Shown here: piece by piece, positions 1-12,045 of the stretch
How positions within the stretch are numbered: position 1 is the first letter of the stretch
Layout of the letters: each line of letters starts with the position of its first letter
Assembly: GCA_023079485.1 (NCBI GenBank)
Contig: CM041092.1
Location: 15,575,127 to 15,639,126 of the forward strand
DNA from: Archilochus colubris
Lineage: Eukaryota > Chordata > Aves > Apodiformes > Trochilidae
Length of the DNA stretch: 64,000 bases
Direction of reading: 5' to 3'
Program-made: the position numbers and the translations under genes
The notes under the pieces: generated by a model
Seen by the model: only the letters and a program-made list of their open reading frames with translations
What the model was told of the DNA's origin: nothing
Databases searched by the model: none

Positions 1-3000
1 GAGCAGTCTTGGCATACTCCTCACAGACAGCATCTGCAAGTGACTTTGCTAATTCATCAAAATAGCCAGATGAAAGCCAGGGACTAACCTCACTGTACAT
101 GGAGATTTATCAGCTCTCTGAAGAGAATGAAATAAACACAACTGCTGCCTTTCAAAGCTGTTCTGGTTTTTCTCCTTACAAAGATGATAAGGCCTCCAGG
201 ATACTGGAATGGATTCTTGCCTCCCCTATTCTTTTAAAAACGAAGAGTTTCCCATAATACAGACAACTGAATAAAGGGTAGAAGGACAGACTAACTTTAT
301 AACCTTCCATTTTGCCCACAGGATATTTATGTTTGGCTACACAATCCAGTGGGATCCTGCATAGTTTCCATCTTGGTGAATGTGGAGATCCTAGCAAAGG
401 ACTCGATAATTTCACTTTTGTCATCAGCAGCTACCAAACCTACTATCACTTTAGTAATGTGAACATGCTATCCATCTTCTTTAGCGTTGTGCAGAAGACA
501 AATTCTCTGAGAAGGACCATTCCAGATGCCTATTGTTGAAGGACACACCCCATTAGGGAACTGTATCTGCATGGTTACCACATTCTCAGAAGACAAATTC
601 AAAAAGAGCCAGGCACAGAGCATGTGCATCAGGAGTGTGAGTCTATCAAGAGCATTGATCTCTGCTTTTCTTAGTACTCAAATGATGAGCCTGGACCTCG
701 TGACATTCAAAGTCCATTTTTCTTGAGAGCTGTCAGCAGCTGTTTAGAGAAGTATTTTAACTAAGTTGTGAAAAAGAAAAAAAAGAGAAGCAAGAAAAAG
801 CCAATGAATTTCCCCCGCTGCCCAATTGCAAAATGTTTCCACTATTAGGTTCCAGCTCCTAAGTACAAACATCAGGTTTCTATAGTTTTAAAATTAAATT
901 GACTCTGGAATAAAGCAGAACCAGTTGCAGAGGCTTCACAGGGGTGGTTGATGGCACCTTATAGACTTGTTGAGGCCTTCTCTAACCTGCAGTCCATGTT
1001 CCTTTCCTCAAAAGCCACAGAAAGCAGCTCTAAGTCACAGCTCTTCCTTTTCTACCCTGGCCAACTAGAAACTTTATAACATGAAATTCTTGACAGTAAG
1101 GATAGGCAGCCTTCATTAATATTTACTTTCCCTGCTACTGCTTCCTATTTCATTGTCTTGTTGAAGGACTTTCCAAGAGTTATAAGAAAAGTACCTTGGT
1201 ATCTTTTTAAACCAACAATAATAATTATGATATGTAAACAAATAAACTTGAGGGATGCACTGTGACTATCAGTTATTTACTATAGGGTCAACCAGTTATA
1301 TTTTCTGTTATTATCTTTGACAAAGAACACAACCATGAACACATTACTTTTGTGTTGCTTCCTGTGTAGGGGCTTTAGTGTTCTCTGATGAAGTACAATG
1401 TAAACTTAGAAAAAAAAATATCTACAGCAAAACAAGCTTGTGGGATACAGTTTGGACCTTTCCAATCTCATCACCATTCCTTTCCAGAGGAGCAATGTTA
1501 CTGCCCTGATTAAACAAGAAATCCAGACCCCAAGAGCCAAGTAGGATACAGCAAAAACTGAAATTGCACAACATTAAAAATAAAAAATTTTACAGCAACC
1601 AGGATGTGAACATTGGAGGAAAGTGCCAGAGGATATGTATCTCTAGTCCATTAAATATAGTTTATTTGATAGTATTTTACATCTTATTAAAGCAAAGCAG
1701 ACAGGATATAAGAACTATAAACTTTCCCCTGAAAGTGAGCATTGCTGGCATTCCACATTCCACTTGCTTAAATTATTATTTTTTCAAGGGCTGATTAATC
1801 CTTGCCCCTCTTAGTAATGAGAGGAAATGGTGTGTTGGGTGTTTTACTTCCCAGGCCAAAGCAAAATGATGCCTCTGCAAGACTGGCTCAGTTTTTCACT
1901 GCTGTTTTTTTCCCCTTTGGGAATCTGCCTCTGTGTTCCTGGCACATGACTACTTTTTCTTTCATGGGCAATATCTCTTGCTTGAAATCTCTTCTGACAA
2001 GTCACATTTTGTGTGAGATGCATGATAAAAGAGAACAGCTTTTAGATTTTACTAGGGTTGAGTTAATTGCAACTTACTTGTCTCCATTGGCTGGGGGGAA
2101 GAAAAATTTCCTCAAAGAGGAATTTGCAATTTTAGATGAAAAATAAACAGATCAACAAGCAGAAAAGATGGAATAGCAGGGAATATAAGTATTTTTTTCA
2201 TTAGGAAATGCAATTTTGTCAAAATAGACATGGTTTGCTGGAATTTGTTTTCAGTGAGAGTAAATCATTCTGAAAGTAGACTTTAATTTGGACTTGCTTG
2301 GAGTATTTCATAGAGCTTGTAATTCTGAATTACTCTTTCACAAGGTAAAGCATTTAAGTAGTGCGAACACTACTTTTTAAACCATTTGTATGTCTTTATT
2401 TAGTGTGGGTAGTATTGCTTTTGGACTATATAAAAATAGAAGATTCCTACATAGTTACTTCAGTATTTCAGAAGTCAAGAAATTGCAGAAGTTGCAAGCT
2501 AAAAATCAGCTGGAGTTTTAATCATTTGTATAAATCCAGGTTAATATATTTGAACCCTCTATGGGAATATGACAGGATGTGAAATGCATTCTTGACAACT
2601 ATACCTGCAAAGTTCAGCTTCAGATTGATTCTGAACCTGGACTTGAGTAAAGCATTACTCCTGCCCCAGGACCCAGTTTGGTTGTTCTGTCCCATCATTG
2701 CATCCAATGTCATTGCTGAAAGATCTTCATCTGACTTTCTTCACAGAAACAAAAACCTACCACCTATCACTGCTGTGCTGATAAGGTTTTTCTCTTATAA
2801 GCTGATACTTTGGGCTCCTTTTCTCTTTACCAAGAGACCAATCCAAATGAAAGGTATTGGCAGGTGAAGTCCCTCCTTGCATGCACTCCCTGCTGGCACA
2901 GACACAGAGGCTGGGGTCCAGACATCAGGTGGAGCTACAGGTATGGGGACAGGCAGAGGGAGAGAGGGGCAGAAGGAGGGAGGGGGGGAAAAGGAGAGAG

Positions 3001-5300
3001 GACAGTTGCTCTGTCCTGCAGACCTGAACCATACATATTTTGTGAACCTAGTGGGACTGGGCCATCACAACCAAATTAGTCTTTTTCACTCCTGGAAATC
3101 ACACTCCTGGCCTACAATGCGGACACTCTCAAGATCGGTACAAGGCAAGAGCAGAAAAGTACACATTAGCTTCTGCACCTCACTGTAGTCACCACACTTT
3201 TTAAATTTGGGCTTTTAAAGACTTGGGTGTGGGCAAGGGGGGCATGCTGGAATGAGTTCCATTGAATAACTCTGTGTTGTTGTTTTTTTTAAAGAAAGGT
3301 TATTTCCCTTCTTCTTTGCTGCGTGCAGGGCAGGTGCAAGCTGACAGCTCCATGACTAGTAATTGCTGCTGGAGCTTTCTCTCTTTCTCTTCAAACCAGA
3401 TGCTCTTCTTTTCTGCATGAGTAGCAGAACACGTGCCCTGACTGTCTCCAGCTATTTTTAAAAGATGGATTTCTTAATCGCCTGTTTATATCTTTATGTG
3501 TTGAAAAAAAAAAAAAAAAAGAAAGAGATTTAACTTAAAAGAAGAGAAAAAATGTCTGTGAGGCAACGTGCATCCTTTGGAGGCACTGGAGAGATCTGGA
3601 GATTAAAAAATACCTGGTTTGTTGCATGAAACCATAAAGCCAAATTGAAGAGTTGAAAGTAAAAAATCCTAGGGAGACTTTTGAGTTTAAAATAAAAAGA
3701 ATGCTAACAGAAAAGAAGCTACCTCAGTAAAAAGTTTCAAGTCATTATCCTGCAGCTGCAGTTTTCCTAACAACATTCATGTCACGTGTTCTTCAGCTAT
3801 GCAGGAGCTCAGTCTTTCCCAGGTCACCCAAGGATAACACCCTGAGACTTTGGACTCCATTTTAAGAAACCATTTCACAGGCACTGTCTGTCCTACTGCA
3901 GACTCATTCCTCCAGCTTGCCTGTGATGATGCCCCAAGTTTTGCATCTCTAGGAAGAAAATGAAAACCAGGAGACCCCATCAATGGCCTGTCACAAATCA
4001 GGGGCTCTGAGGCAAACAGCAGGTGCCCAATGAAAGACTGACAGAAATATGATTCTCAGAGATGGAGAAGTTCCTGTTGCTTTCCAACTCACCCACCGAA
4101 GACATATGTGCCATGGCAATATAATTGTTCTTCTTCCACTGACCCAGGACAAACATATGACTCACACAAGATGAGACAGGTTCCCCCAAAACAGGGGGCA
4201 ATAAAACCTTTCCCCTCACCATGCCACCTCCAGAGTTGATGACAAATCTTTTGTGTGCTCCAATTAAGATTTATGTGGGTATCCTAGGCCACTCTTCCTT
4301 GTCTTTGATGCTCATCATGGACAAAATTATGTCAATTTTGGCCAAAGACTGGCACCAGGCACAAGGGACCAGGCAGCAGAGGACCTTTATCAGTAGTTAA
4401 TTACACGCTGTCAGTGGGTGGTTGACCCTGTGAACCTCTTTGCCAATGCTTGTGGCCAAGATGAAGAAAGTAAGAACTTATGCTCAGTTCAATTATACTT
4501 CATTCACTTTTTGATGGTTCACTAGTCCCATGTTGCCACCTGCCTTACCCATCAGTCCTCTTCACCTCTATATGCCTCAGACATCTAAGAGCACATAAGA
4601 GCTCTATGAACCCACTGTTTCACAGTCCCAGATATAGGACAAACCATTGCCTGTAGACAAACCACTGTTTATCTATAGGTTCATGCTTACCCCTCCTGAT
4701 AGGACAGGTAAAATAGATTATTTCTGAATCTGACAAAATGCAGATATATTTTGGATGTCCAGAGCAACTGTCAGTATATAATTGCTCCCCACTAGCAGGT
4801 TCTTTATTACTATTCATTATTTCAGGATTTACTATGAAAGCTATTATAGTATCTAATATAACCCCTTTGAAAATCTATGAGCTTCCTTCTTCTGGTGGTA
4901 TAGAGGAGATTTCAGCATTACTGTAAGACAGAAGAACTTTAATTTGCCATTGTTCCTGCACCCAGCTTTGAATACCTGGGCCTTTGCCCAGAAATTTGCA
5001 CTTAAAAATAAAATGAAACAGCCCTGAGTGCTTTCTTGTCCTATTGGGGTGCTCGGTGGTGCAGTGGAGAGGCCCCAGGACCATGCGTGTGCAGGAATGC
5101 ACATGTTCTGCATGCAGAGGTGTCCCCTCCACCTGCTGCAGTCAGTGCAGCTGCTCTCTGTCCCAACCAAACCGTTCAGCACTTTCAAGCTTGAGCTTCA
5201 GTCTCTTCAGCTCACTGGATGGGGTCCAAGAGCTTGTCACATTGCCACAGATATGCTGGGGAAGTTGCATTTCTTCCCCTGTGCCAGCTTTATATCAAAG
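1..5300. other. unique non-coding DNA
   Basis: No gene is visible in this stretch. Open frames on both strands stay at or below 114 codons, give low-complexity or unrecognisable peptides, and have no paired splice signals that I could link into a model. The sequence is AT-rich and mostly unique. It contains a G-rich purine patch near 2.96 kb and an A17 run at 3504-3520. The A17 run has no upstream AATAAA and no recognisable retroposed body, so I treat it as a simple run. Confidence 0.7.
2958..2988 (+). repeat. G-rich purine patch, possible G-quadruplex
   Basis: On the + strand four G runs of three or more bases occur within 31 bases, separated by AGAGA, CAGAAGGA and A. The last run is seven G. 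This fits a loose G-quadruplex pattern with loops of 5, 8 and 1. The wider area (about 2940-3002) is almost all purine on this strand. No gene start or promoter signal is seen next to it. Confidence 0.55.
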
Positions 5301-5302
5301 CC

Positions 5303-5326
5303 TTTTTTTTTTTTTTTTTTTTTTTT
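5303..5326. repeat. T24 homopolymer
   Basis: This is an uninterrupted run of 24 T. Read on the minus strand it would be a poly(A) run, and the DNA that would precede it there (5327-5400) was checked for a retroposed body. No polyadenylation signal, known SINE or reading frame is evident, so it is called a plain mononucleotide tract. Confidence 0.9.
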
Positions 5327-5404
5327 CCTGTATATATTTGCAGAGATTTAGAAGAAGATGATGGGGAGTCACAGGAGCTGGTGCACTCACATGCTCTGTG
5401 GCAT

Positions 5405-5448
5405 CAGTGGATAAGAAGTGTATGAACAGTGGATAAGAAGTGTATGAA
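5405..5448. repeat. 22-bp unit in two tandem copies
   Basis: The unit beginning CAGTGGATAAGAAGTG occupies 5405-5426 and is repeated without change at 5427-5448. The perfect identity suggests a recent local duplication. It lies about 80 bases downstream of the T24 run, which may have favoured replication slippage; that link is inference. Confidence 0.9.
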
Positions 5449-5449
5449 G

Positions 5450-6740
5450 GAGGGGAGTTACCCACCCACACTCAAGGCAAGGATTTGATTTCATTGCCTT
5501 TCGCTGTTTTTTATCCCTCTATCCCAGGACTTGCCATTTTCACATTGGCTTGATCTCCAAGCCTCCCTGTCTCCTCTGTGTGTGTCCATCTGGTTGAGTC
5601 CCTTGAATGTTTATTCTGCTGCAGAGAAATGCAATGATTTCTGGGCAGGATGTCCAAAGATAAATCGGGCTTGTGGCGAGAGTTGAAACGATTACAGTCA
5701 GGACTTGTTTACAAAAGAGAAAGATCAGCTGCTGTTCTTGGAGTTTGTTTAAAAATTCTTTTTTTAACCATCTTTCTTTGTGTTTAGGTTTGTTTCCCTT
5801 GTTAAATAAATAACCAGTAAGGTCTCCATTGATCACCTTCATCCTGTGTGTGCATGTGAGCAGAGAAGAGAGGGAGCAAATAATCAATGTTCTGGAGAGG
5901 TTAGGAAATTTCTAGGAAAAAGCTAAGCATCAGGGAGCAGCAGAGTTAAATGCAGTCCAGAGATGATTAATGAGGCCTAGCTTCAAACAGGTGAGAGAGG
6001 GGGCACTTGTGATAAGTAATATACTTGTGAAGATATTCATATCTCATGCACACCTAAATTTTGCATCTTTTTGCTTTGATTTCTTCCAAAAAGCAGCCTG
6101 AGCAACAGCAGCAGCTAAAGACCTGACCTGCCTGTGGAGCTGTCTGTCTTGTTCTCTCAACAGGGAGGACCCGACCACCAGAACAGCAGCAGTGTCTCTG
6201 GTGCTGACAACAGCCTGGCCAAACACAAGGGTCTTCCTAGCCTCTACAGCCTTGTTACCCTGAAGGACTTAAAAAGCCTGTCAGAGAAAATAGGGATGAA
6301 GAGGAAGCTAATGCTGACCTCTGTTGACAAATTTATAGAAGAAAAATTCAAAGATATCTCACTCAATCCATCCTTGGGCTATAGAACACTTCCCAGTGTA
6401 ACCTTCCATCCCCCTGCATGCTTGCCTTAGGATCACACTTTGCTGGTATCAGCAGCAATGCCTGGTGTTTCTCAGCTCACATCGAGTGCTCAGCAATGTG
6501 GCCTCCATGGGCACAAAAGCACGGTTCTCCCAGTCACTGGCAGACAGATCATGTTCTGGAGTTCAGTTCAGAACCACCTTGAGAGGCAGCACATAGGACA
6601 TAGCACATAGCACATATGCCTTCCCAGTGGTGGAAGTCATTTTCTTACTACACACAAAGCAGCTGTCCATGAATTCAAATAGAGAGTTAAGTTATTTTAT
6701 ATAAAAGACAACAGACTGAAACTCAGTGCCACACTCTTTG
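5450..6740. other. unique non-coding DNA with one weak exon-like stretch
   Basis: No confident gene is seen. The only stretch that drew attention is 6164-6430 on the + strand, where a pyrimidine-rich acceptor-like sequence ending CAACAG is followed by 88 codons without a stop. There is no ATG start, no donor and no recognised domain, so it is listed only as a lead in the findings. Near 6588-6616 a short imperfect CACATAG repeat is present. Confidence 0.6.
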
Positions 6741-6743
6741 GGG

Positions 6744-6893
6744 AAAAAAACAAAAGACAAAAAAAACCCAAACCCAACAACACAACCAAACCAAACCAAA
6801 AAACAACAACAACAAAAAAAAGCCAAACAAACAAAAAACCCACCACAAAAACAATAAACCAAACCAAAAAAAAAAAAAAAGCCAAACAAACAC
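6744..6893 (+). repeat. A/C-only low-complexity tract
   Basis: About 150 bases are built almost entirely from A and C on the + strand, in irregular AAAC, AACC and AAC words with A-runs of up to about 15. Open frames crossing it on the minus strand yield only F/V/L/G/C-rich low-complexity peptides and are not genes. Eight similar tracts occur in the window. Confidence 0.9.
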
Positions 6894-8700
6894 AGCGTTG
6901 CTTTGTTTGGATTTCCTCAAATAAAAGCATGGGACAAGAGACAAGGTGAATAGAATTAATTTTAGGAGTAGATCCTGAATGCATTTAAAGGTGAAGTATG
7001 TCTTGTTTTTCAAGAAAGCGGTGATGCATTGCAGCACCTCGAGGGCAGGTTTATTGTTAGAGCCATAATGAATTGCAGAGACCTGAATGCATTCATCACT
7101 TTGTATGTCCTCTTTACAAGTGATTACCAGGAATAATATGCAACAGGCTGCAGGTCCTAAATGAAACAGAAGGCGCCAATATTCAAGTTCCTCTCTGGAA
7201 TGGGAGCTGCACCTTCAAAAGAGAACTACATTCTACATTGTATCTCTCCTAAAAACAGCATTGAAAATTAAAGACTATTCACTATGTATTTTTGGAAGTT
7301 AGTAGAAAGATCTGAAAAGACTTGGAAGAATTTTACAAAATAATCTGGTCGCCTAACAAGACAAGATCTTTACGACTGATAGTTTAAACCATGAAACTTA
7401 ATTTACTTTGGTCAGACTTGTTTCATGTCAAGTTAATTATTTGTTCAATTAACCAATTATTCAATCAATCAGTGACTGCAAGTTATATTAATTTTAAATT
7501 TATACAGATAATTGTAGAAGTTTCTGCTTGAGGAAATGAAAGAATGGTCAAATATCTTATTATCCATTCCTTATTTAGCTTACAGACAATTTTCTATCCT
7601 GTTCTGTAATGTCCTTGTAATGGTGAAGAGCTCAAATCAAGACATGCCTGAAGTGCTTCTTTAGGGTCATGGAACTTCAAACTAAGTTTAGCATTGACAA
7701 AAATTACATTTTCCCAGGAAGCCTAAATCCATTCCTATTTTCCATGCTAACATATCTGAATCTTTCCAAAGGCTTTAGAAGGTCTGAAGCAATGTGCCTC
7801 CTGCCAGCCCTTCACCTGGGGTTAACATCAACCCCTAGATTTCCCCATTTAGTGCCAGCAGTGATCAATTGATCCCCCTCCTTTTACATTACTGCCAAAC
7901 AGCTTTTGCACAACTAGTCATGAGGCCCATTACAAACATGGTGGCATGGATTTTCCAGTTCTCTTCCATCTTCATCCCCCATCACTTAGGACAGGCACAA
8001 GAGGGAGGTATAGCCCCTTGGAGCACTTTCTAGTTTTCTATCTCTAATGGCACCATAATGAAGCTGACAGAACCATATAGGATTAGGTTAGTAGTGGAAT
8101 TAAGCATCTGGACAAAAATTGGATATGATGGATTTTGCCCATTAAGGTTTTTGGTCTGAGCCCAAGATAAATGATTATCAGTGTAATTAGAGGGTGATTA
8201 TACTAAGTTAATTAATGGTATGTAGCTTTATTTACAACATATTCTCTTTCCCCAAAGATTCAGGGAGCTCCTTCCCATCCTGGTCCTCCCCCCTTCAGCA
8301 ATGTATTTCTGCACAGGCATTGACAGGCTCTGGAGAATTTAATCAGTTGCTTACTTACAGACGCTATAAGCAGATGTATTGACTTGAGGATTCAGTTGTC
8401 TGGCCTATGAAAACAAGCAGGGCTGTATCTGCTCAGAGTGCCTGAGGGTGTGACCCTGAGATATTTCTCAAGATTCAGAACTGATCAGCATATGGAGTTC
8501 AATGCAGCTGCAGTGCTGATGGAGAGATGTGTCATGACCCAGGCCCTCTTTGCCTTTCATAGGAAAGAATATGATTGACAGAGGCGACCTGAAGGCAGCA
8601 TGTAATGAAGGTGCCCTGTTCCCCAGCAAATCTGTTCTTTGTATAAATGCAAATGGGGAATAAACCAGACACACCTGAGTCAAAGTGCCCAAGAGGGAGG
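6894..8700. other. AT-rich unique DNA with homeodomain-type motif clusters
   Basis: No coding frame of note is present. Two sub-blocks are dense in TAAT/ATTA cores. One is 7431-7515, with GTTAATTATT, CAATTAACC and ATCAATCA words. The other is 8160-8240, with an inverted GATAA...TTATC pair at 8166-8179 and TTAATTAATGG at about 8209-8219. These patterns are common in developmental enhancers, but short AT-rich motifs also arise by chance in DNA of this composition. Conservation cannot be seen from one sequence. Confidence 0.4.
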
Positions 8701-8743
8701 AAAAGAAACAAAACAAAATAACCAATCAACCAACAAAACCCCA
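8701..8743 (+). repeat. short A/C-rich tract
   Basis: This tract is made of AAAC, AACC and AATAACC-type words and contains a few G and T. It is the second of the A/C-rich tracts and is shorter and less pure than the one at 6.7 kb. A reading frame through it is low-complexity and not credible as a gene. Confidence 0.7.
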
Positions 8744-9597
8744 CTGCAGCCACATTTGAAAACTCTTTTGGCTATCAGACAAGCAATGCCATGCAAATTA
8801 AGGTTGAAAACTAGTAGCTCGCTTCTCTCATGCCTGCTTCTTCCCAGCAAAGGGTATCCTACCCGTCAGGAAATTTTACAGAACAGGTTGGTTTAGAGGA
8901 TAGCACTTGTGTGTGCCTTCACTCTTGTAAATGGACCTCTTATACAAAGGCATCAGAGCTCAGAGGAGGTACCATGAATTCCATGCATTACCCATCATTG
9001 CAGGGTGAAATTCAGGGTGCCTGTTTCCATTGTGTACTTGGAAAGGAGATCAGAGACTGGGCAGAGGGGGAAACTCTTTAATCATGCAGCAGCTTTCAGG
9101 CTGCTCATTTCAGGACAGGTGATGCAGAAGGATGAGGAAGGCCTCTCTAATAAAGAACAAAGCACTCTTCTTCCTCCTTTATTTCAATGGCTCATTCTAT
9201 AGGTACCAGTACCAGGTTCTTGCTTGTAGTCTCTGCTGCATAAGAACATGAGCTCTGAGTCAGACCTTTCTTAGGCACTCACTTGATACCTCTGCAGGTC
9301 TCAATGGATCTCTCACCTTGTTTCAAATCCTGTATGACAAAAAGCAGTCAAATACAAACATAAATATTTACTTCAATTTGCTAAGGAGACAAGACTTAGA
9401 TGAATGGACTGTGTGCCCTTTGGTCAACTATTAGAGACACTGAGCAGCTAAAACTGTTTAGCAGAGATCTCAAAACACTTTAAATTGAATGCAAATAGGT
9501 GACCCGTTAGAGAGAAACTTAGTCAACGCTAAGATATGTATTAGGCATCAGAAAAGCCACTTACACAAACAATGTTCAAGTTTGCAAAAGAGATTAT

Positions 9598-9612
9598 GTC
9601 ATGAGTCATGAC
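9598..9612. promoter_or_regulatory. palindromic AP-1-type site
   Basis: GTCATGAGTCATGAC is a perfect 7+1+7 inverted repeat with the AP-1/TRE heptamer TGAGTCA in its centre. The 12-base core ATGAGTCATGAC recurs in reverse orientation at 28891-28902. The motif match is seen directly. Binding or function is inference, and the distance to any promoter is unknown. Confidence 0.45.
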
Positions 9613-9994
9613 TTCTTCACCATGCATATTTCCTGGTATCTAATAGGGCAGGTTGGCAGACTGAAATTGCTGTTATGGTAAAACAAGAATCAGATAAGAA
9701 TTATAAAAAATAAACCTTGCTGGAGTTTCATCAAAGGAACTTCTATCTTAAAAAGGCCAATGATGTGATTTCAGGCCTTTGGTCATCCCAGTCCATCATG
9801 TTTCCCTAGCAAAGGTGTTGAGCTTCCTCCTTTATTTAGAAAGTCTCTTCATACCTAGTTGCCCTTGGGCTTCTCCTTTGCAAATGCTTTCTGTCAGTGG
9901 TACCCAAAACAAGCCAGTTGCCACTTTAAACAGGTGGGGGACATTACCATTTTGAGCTAATTCCTCCCCTCCTTCATTAATTGCTTCTGAAAGT

Positions 9995-10055
9995 CTTAGC
10001 CTAAGTGACTTGCCTGCATCAGTAGCAGAACTAGAAGAGATTCCCAGGGGTGCCA
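9995..10055 (+). mobile_element. possible MIR/CORE-type SINE remnant
   Basis: The words CTAAGTGACTTGCC and CAGTAGCAGAACTAG, followed by a degraded ATTCCCAGG, follow the order of the conserved 3' half of MIR-type SINEs, with a gap where the middle ACACAG segment would be. Such elements are ancient in amniotes, and in birds only decayed copies remain. The match is short and from memory of the family consensus, so this is a moderate call. Confidence 0.4.
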
Positions 10056-11992
10056 TCCAAATGCCTGCCCTATAAAAGCAGCATTCCTCTATGAAGGTCA
10101 ACGAATCCCTTTGCCGTGTTCCAGAAATGATGAGGTATTCCATTAGACTTTGAATTGCCCAGCAACCCAGCTCCATTAGGAAAAACTGTTTATTAAAATG
10201 ATAATCCTGAATCTAGTTCAGACACGAAGCTTCAGTGCCTCCGTCAGCCACTCAGCTAGCTCTATCATTAATATGATCTCTGACTTCCCCATTAGGGCAC
10301 TATTTGCTCTCTAGCCTGCAGACATTCACCCATGTCTGATTTTTCCTGTCCTTGGGTAACATCCAGGTTTCCTCTGCAGAGCAAAGGGAAAGCACAGACC
10401 GGAGGCAACGGAGAAATGATGTACCCTGCTCTACATCCTTTCCTGGATGCAGAGACCTCGAAGGCCACTGTGTAATGGGAACACGCAGAGGTAATTACAC
10501 CTCTTGTTACCTTGGATTTGGGTCAGGGGAACAGCAAGTATGGGACTCTTCCAGAGATTGCTGAAAATTATGTCCAGTGGTGTTGAAAAAGACCGAGGAG
10601 CACAAATCTCTAAGCCAGGAATTGTGGCATTAAAGCTGAAGGATTTGATGTGTGAAGAAAGGAGCAGACATTCACAAACAGATCCCAGACAATGCAAATA
10701 CTGCATCTTAAATGTCTCTAACCCTGAGGAGGTGAAAAGGAGCACAACTCTGCTTAGTACAATGAAACAGAGCTCTGTGTCACTCAGAGAAACCAACACA
10801 CTTACAGTGTGTCAGGATCTGGCTTGATTTTTTGTATTCCGTTCAGATTGCTGGCTTGAGATCTGTTGTGCTGTATCATCTCTGTCTCACAGGAAGCATC
10901 CAGAAACCATTAGAGTTGTGACTGAGGGGCACAGCATAAGGGCAGAAGGCAATCAGAGCAGGTGTGGGCAGGTGAACTGGAGACACAGATCTTTTGACAG
11001 AGAATCATGATTCATGCAATATTTATTTGAATGCATCAGATTCCTGCAGGGTGGATGATGGAGAGATTGGCAGAAAAAAATATCAGTATCTGTTAAACGA
11101 CTGTGTGAACTGTACCACCTTGTTGGATAGCCAGATATATCTGCAATAAGTTTTGGATGATGACAACTGTTGATCCATCTCTGGATCAAATGGCAGGGTC
11201 TCTCAGGTTCCTCTGGAGTCAGAGGGTGTAAGTGTAGTTTTTTGTCTATAGGTGTGAAATACATGGCAGTATCATGCTGCTGCTTGGCTTTTCCGTTGCC
11301 TGACTTCAGCCTCAACATTTGCTTCCTGTCCATCTGAGCCACATAGTTGGGAAATGTTTCAGAACACAAGACAGGTTGATCTTTTTTTTATGCCTCAGAT
11401 TCCCTGTCCAAAAAGCTCAGATGAAATAAACCCCTCTTTTCCAAGAGTTAAGTCACAAGAAGGCAAAGAAGGCCTAGTAGGTCTTTTGATAAGTCTTTTT
11501 ATGAGGAAATTGTAAAAAATTTAATGGCACATAATATTGTTATTTGTGTTCATCCATGTGTATACACACCGCACCTTTAAAACCTTGAAGAACCTGGATA
11601 GATAAATGCATAAGTAAGCACATGTGATAATTTTAACAATTTCATCTATGCCTTTTTTCAATTTTCACTGAATGCCTCTGCCATTAATTGTCAGTGACAT
11701 GATATTTCAGGTATTCTGGTCCCTGGGCAGAAGTAGCACATGTGCTGGGAGCATGGGAAGGCAGGCAGTCTGATTTCAGTTGGGGATACACCTAGTGGTT
11801 TAGACCCAAGAGACTCCTTATGGCAGATTTACCAAGGGGCTAAGATGTGAATGGATTTGTCCAGTTTTCAGACTGTCCATCCCACCAACAAACTGTCCTT
11901 TCTCTCCCAGGGCTCAGGAGCGTAATTATCACCAAGGCTCAAATTATCATACGTCAATAGAGCCATGGTGATGAACCACATGAGCGCTGCTG

Positions 11993-12045
11993 GGATCAGA
12001 GAAATTGGACTGGAATAGACCTCAGGAGGTCACTACAGCCAGCAT
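11993..12045 (-). mobile_element. CR1 LINE, 3'-terminal part (fragment 1)
   Basis: Read on the minus strand this stretch matches the end of the CR1 3' untranslated region; on the + strand the diagnostic words are ATTGGACTGGAATAGACC and TCAGGAGGTCA. The terminal octamer repeat is eroded. The consensus appears to continue at 12337 after about 290 unrelated bases, so the two pieces are probably one element split by a later insertion. CR1 copies are usually 5'-truncated and carry no intact reverse transcriptase. None is seen here. Confidence 0.6.

Noticed and set aside
6692..7037. Three overlapping minus-strand frames rich in F, V, L, G and C
   Set aside because: They are translations of the A/C tract at 6744-6893.
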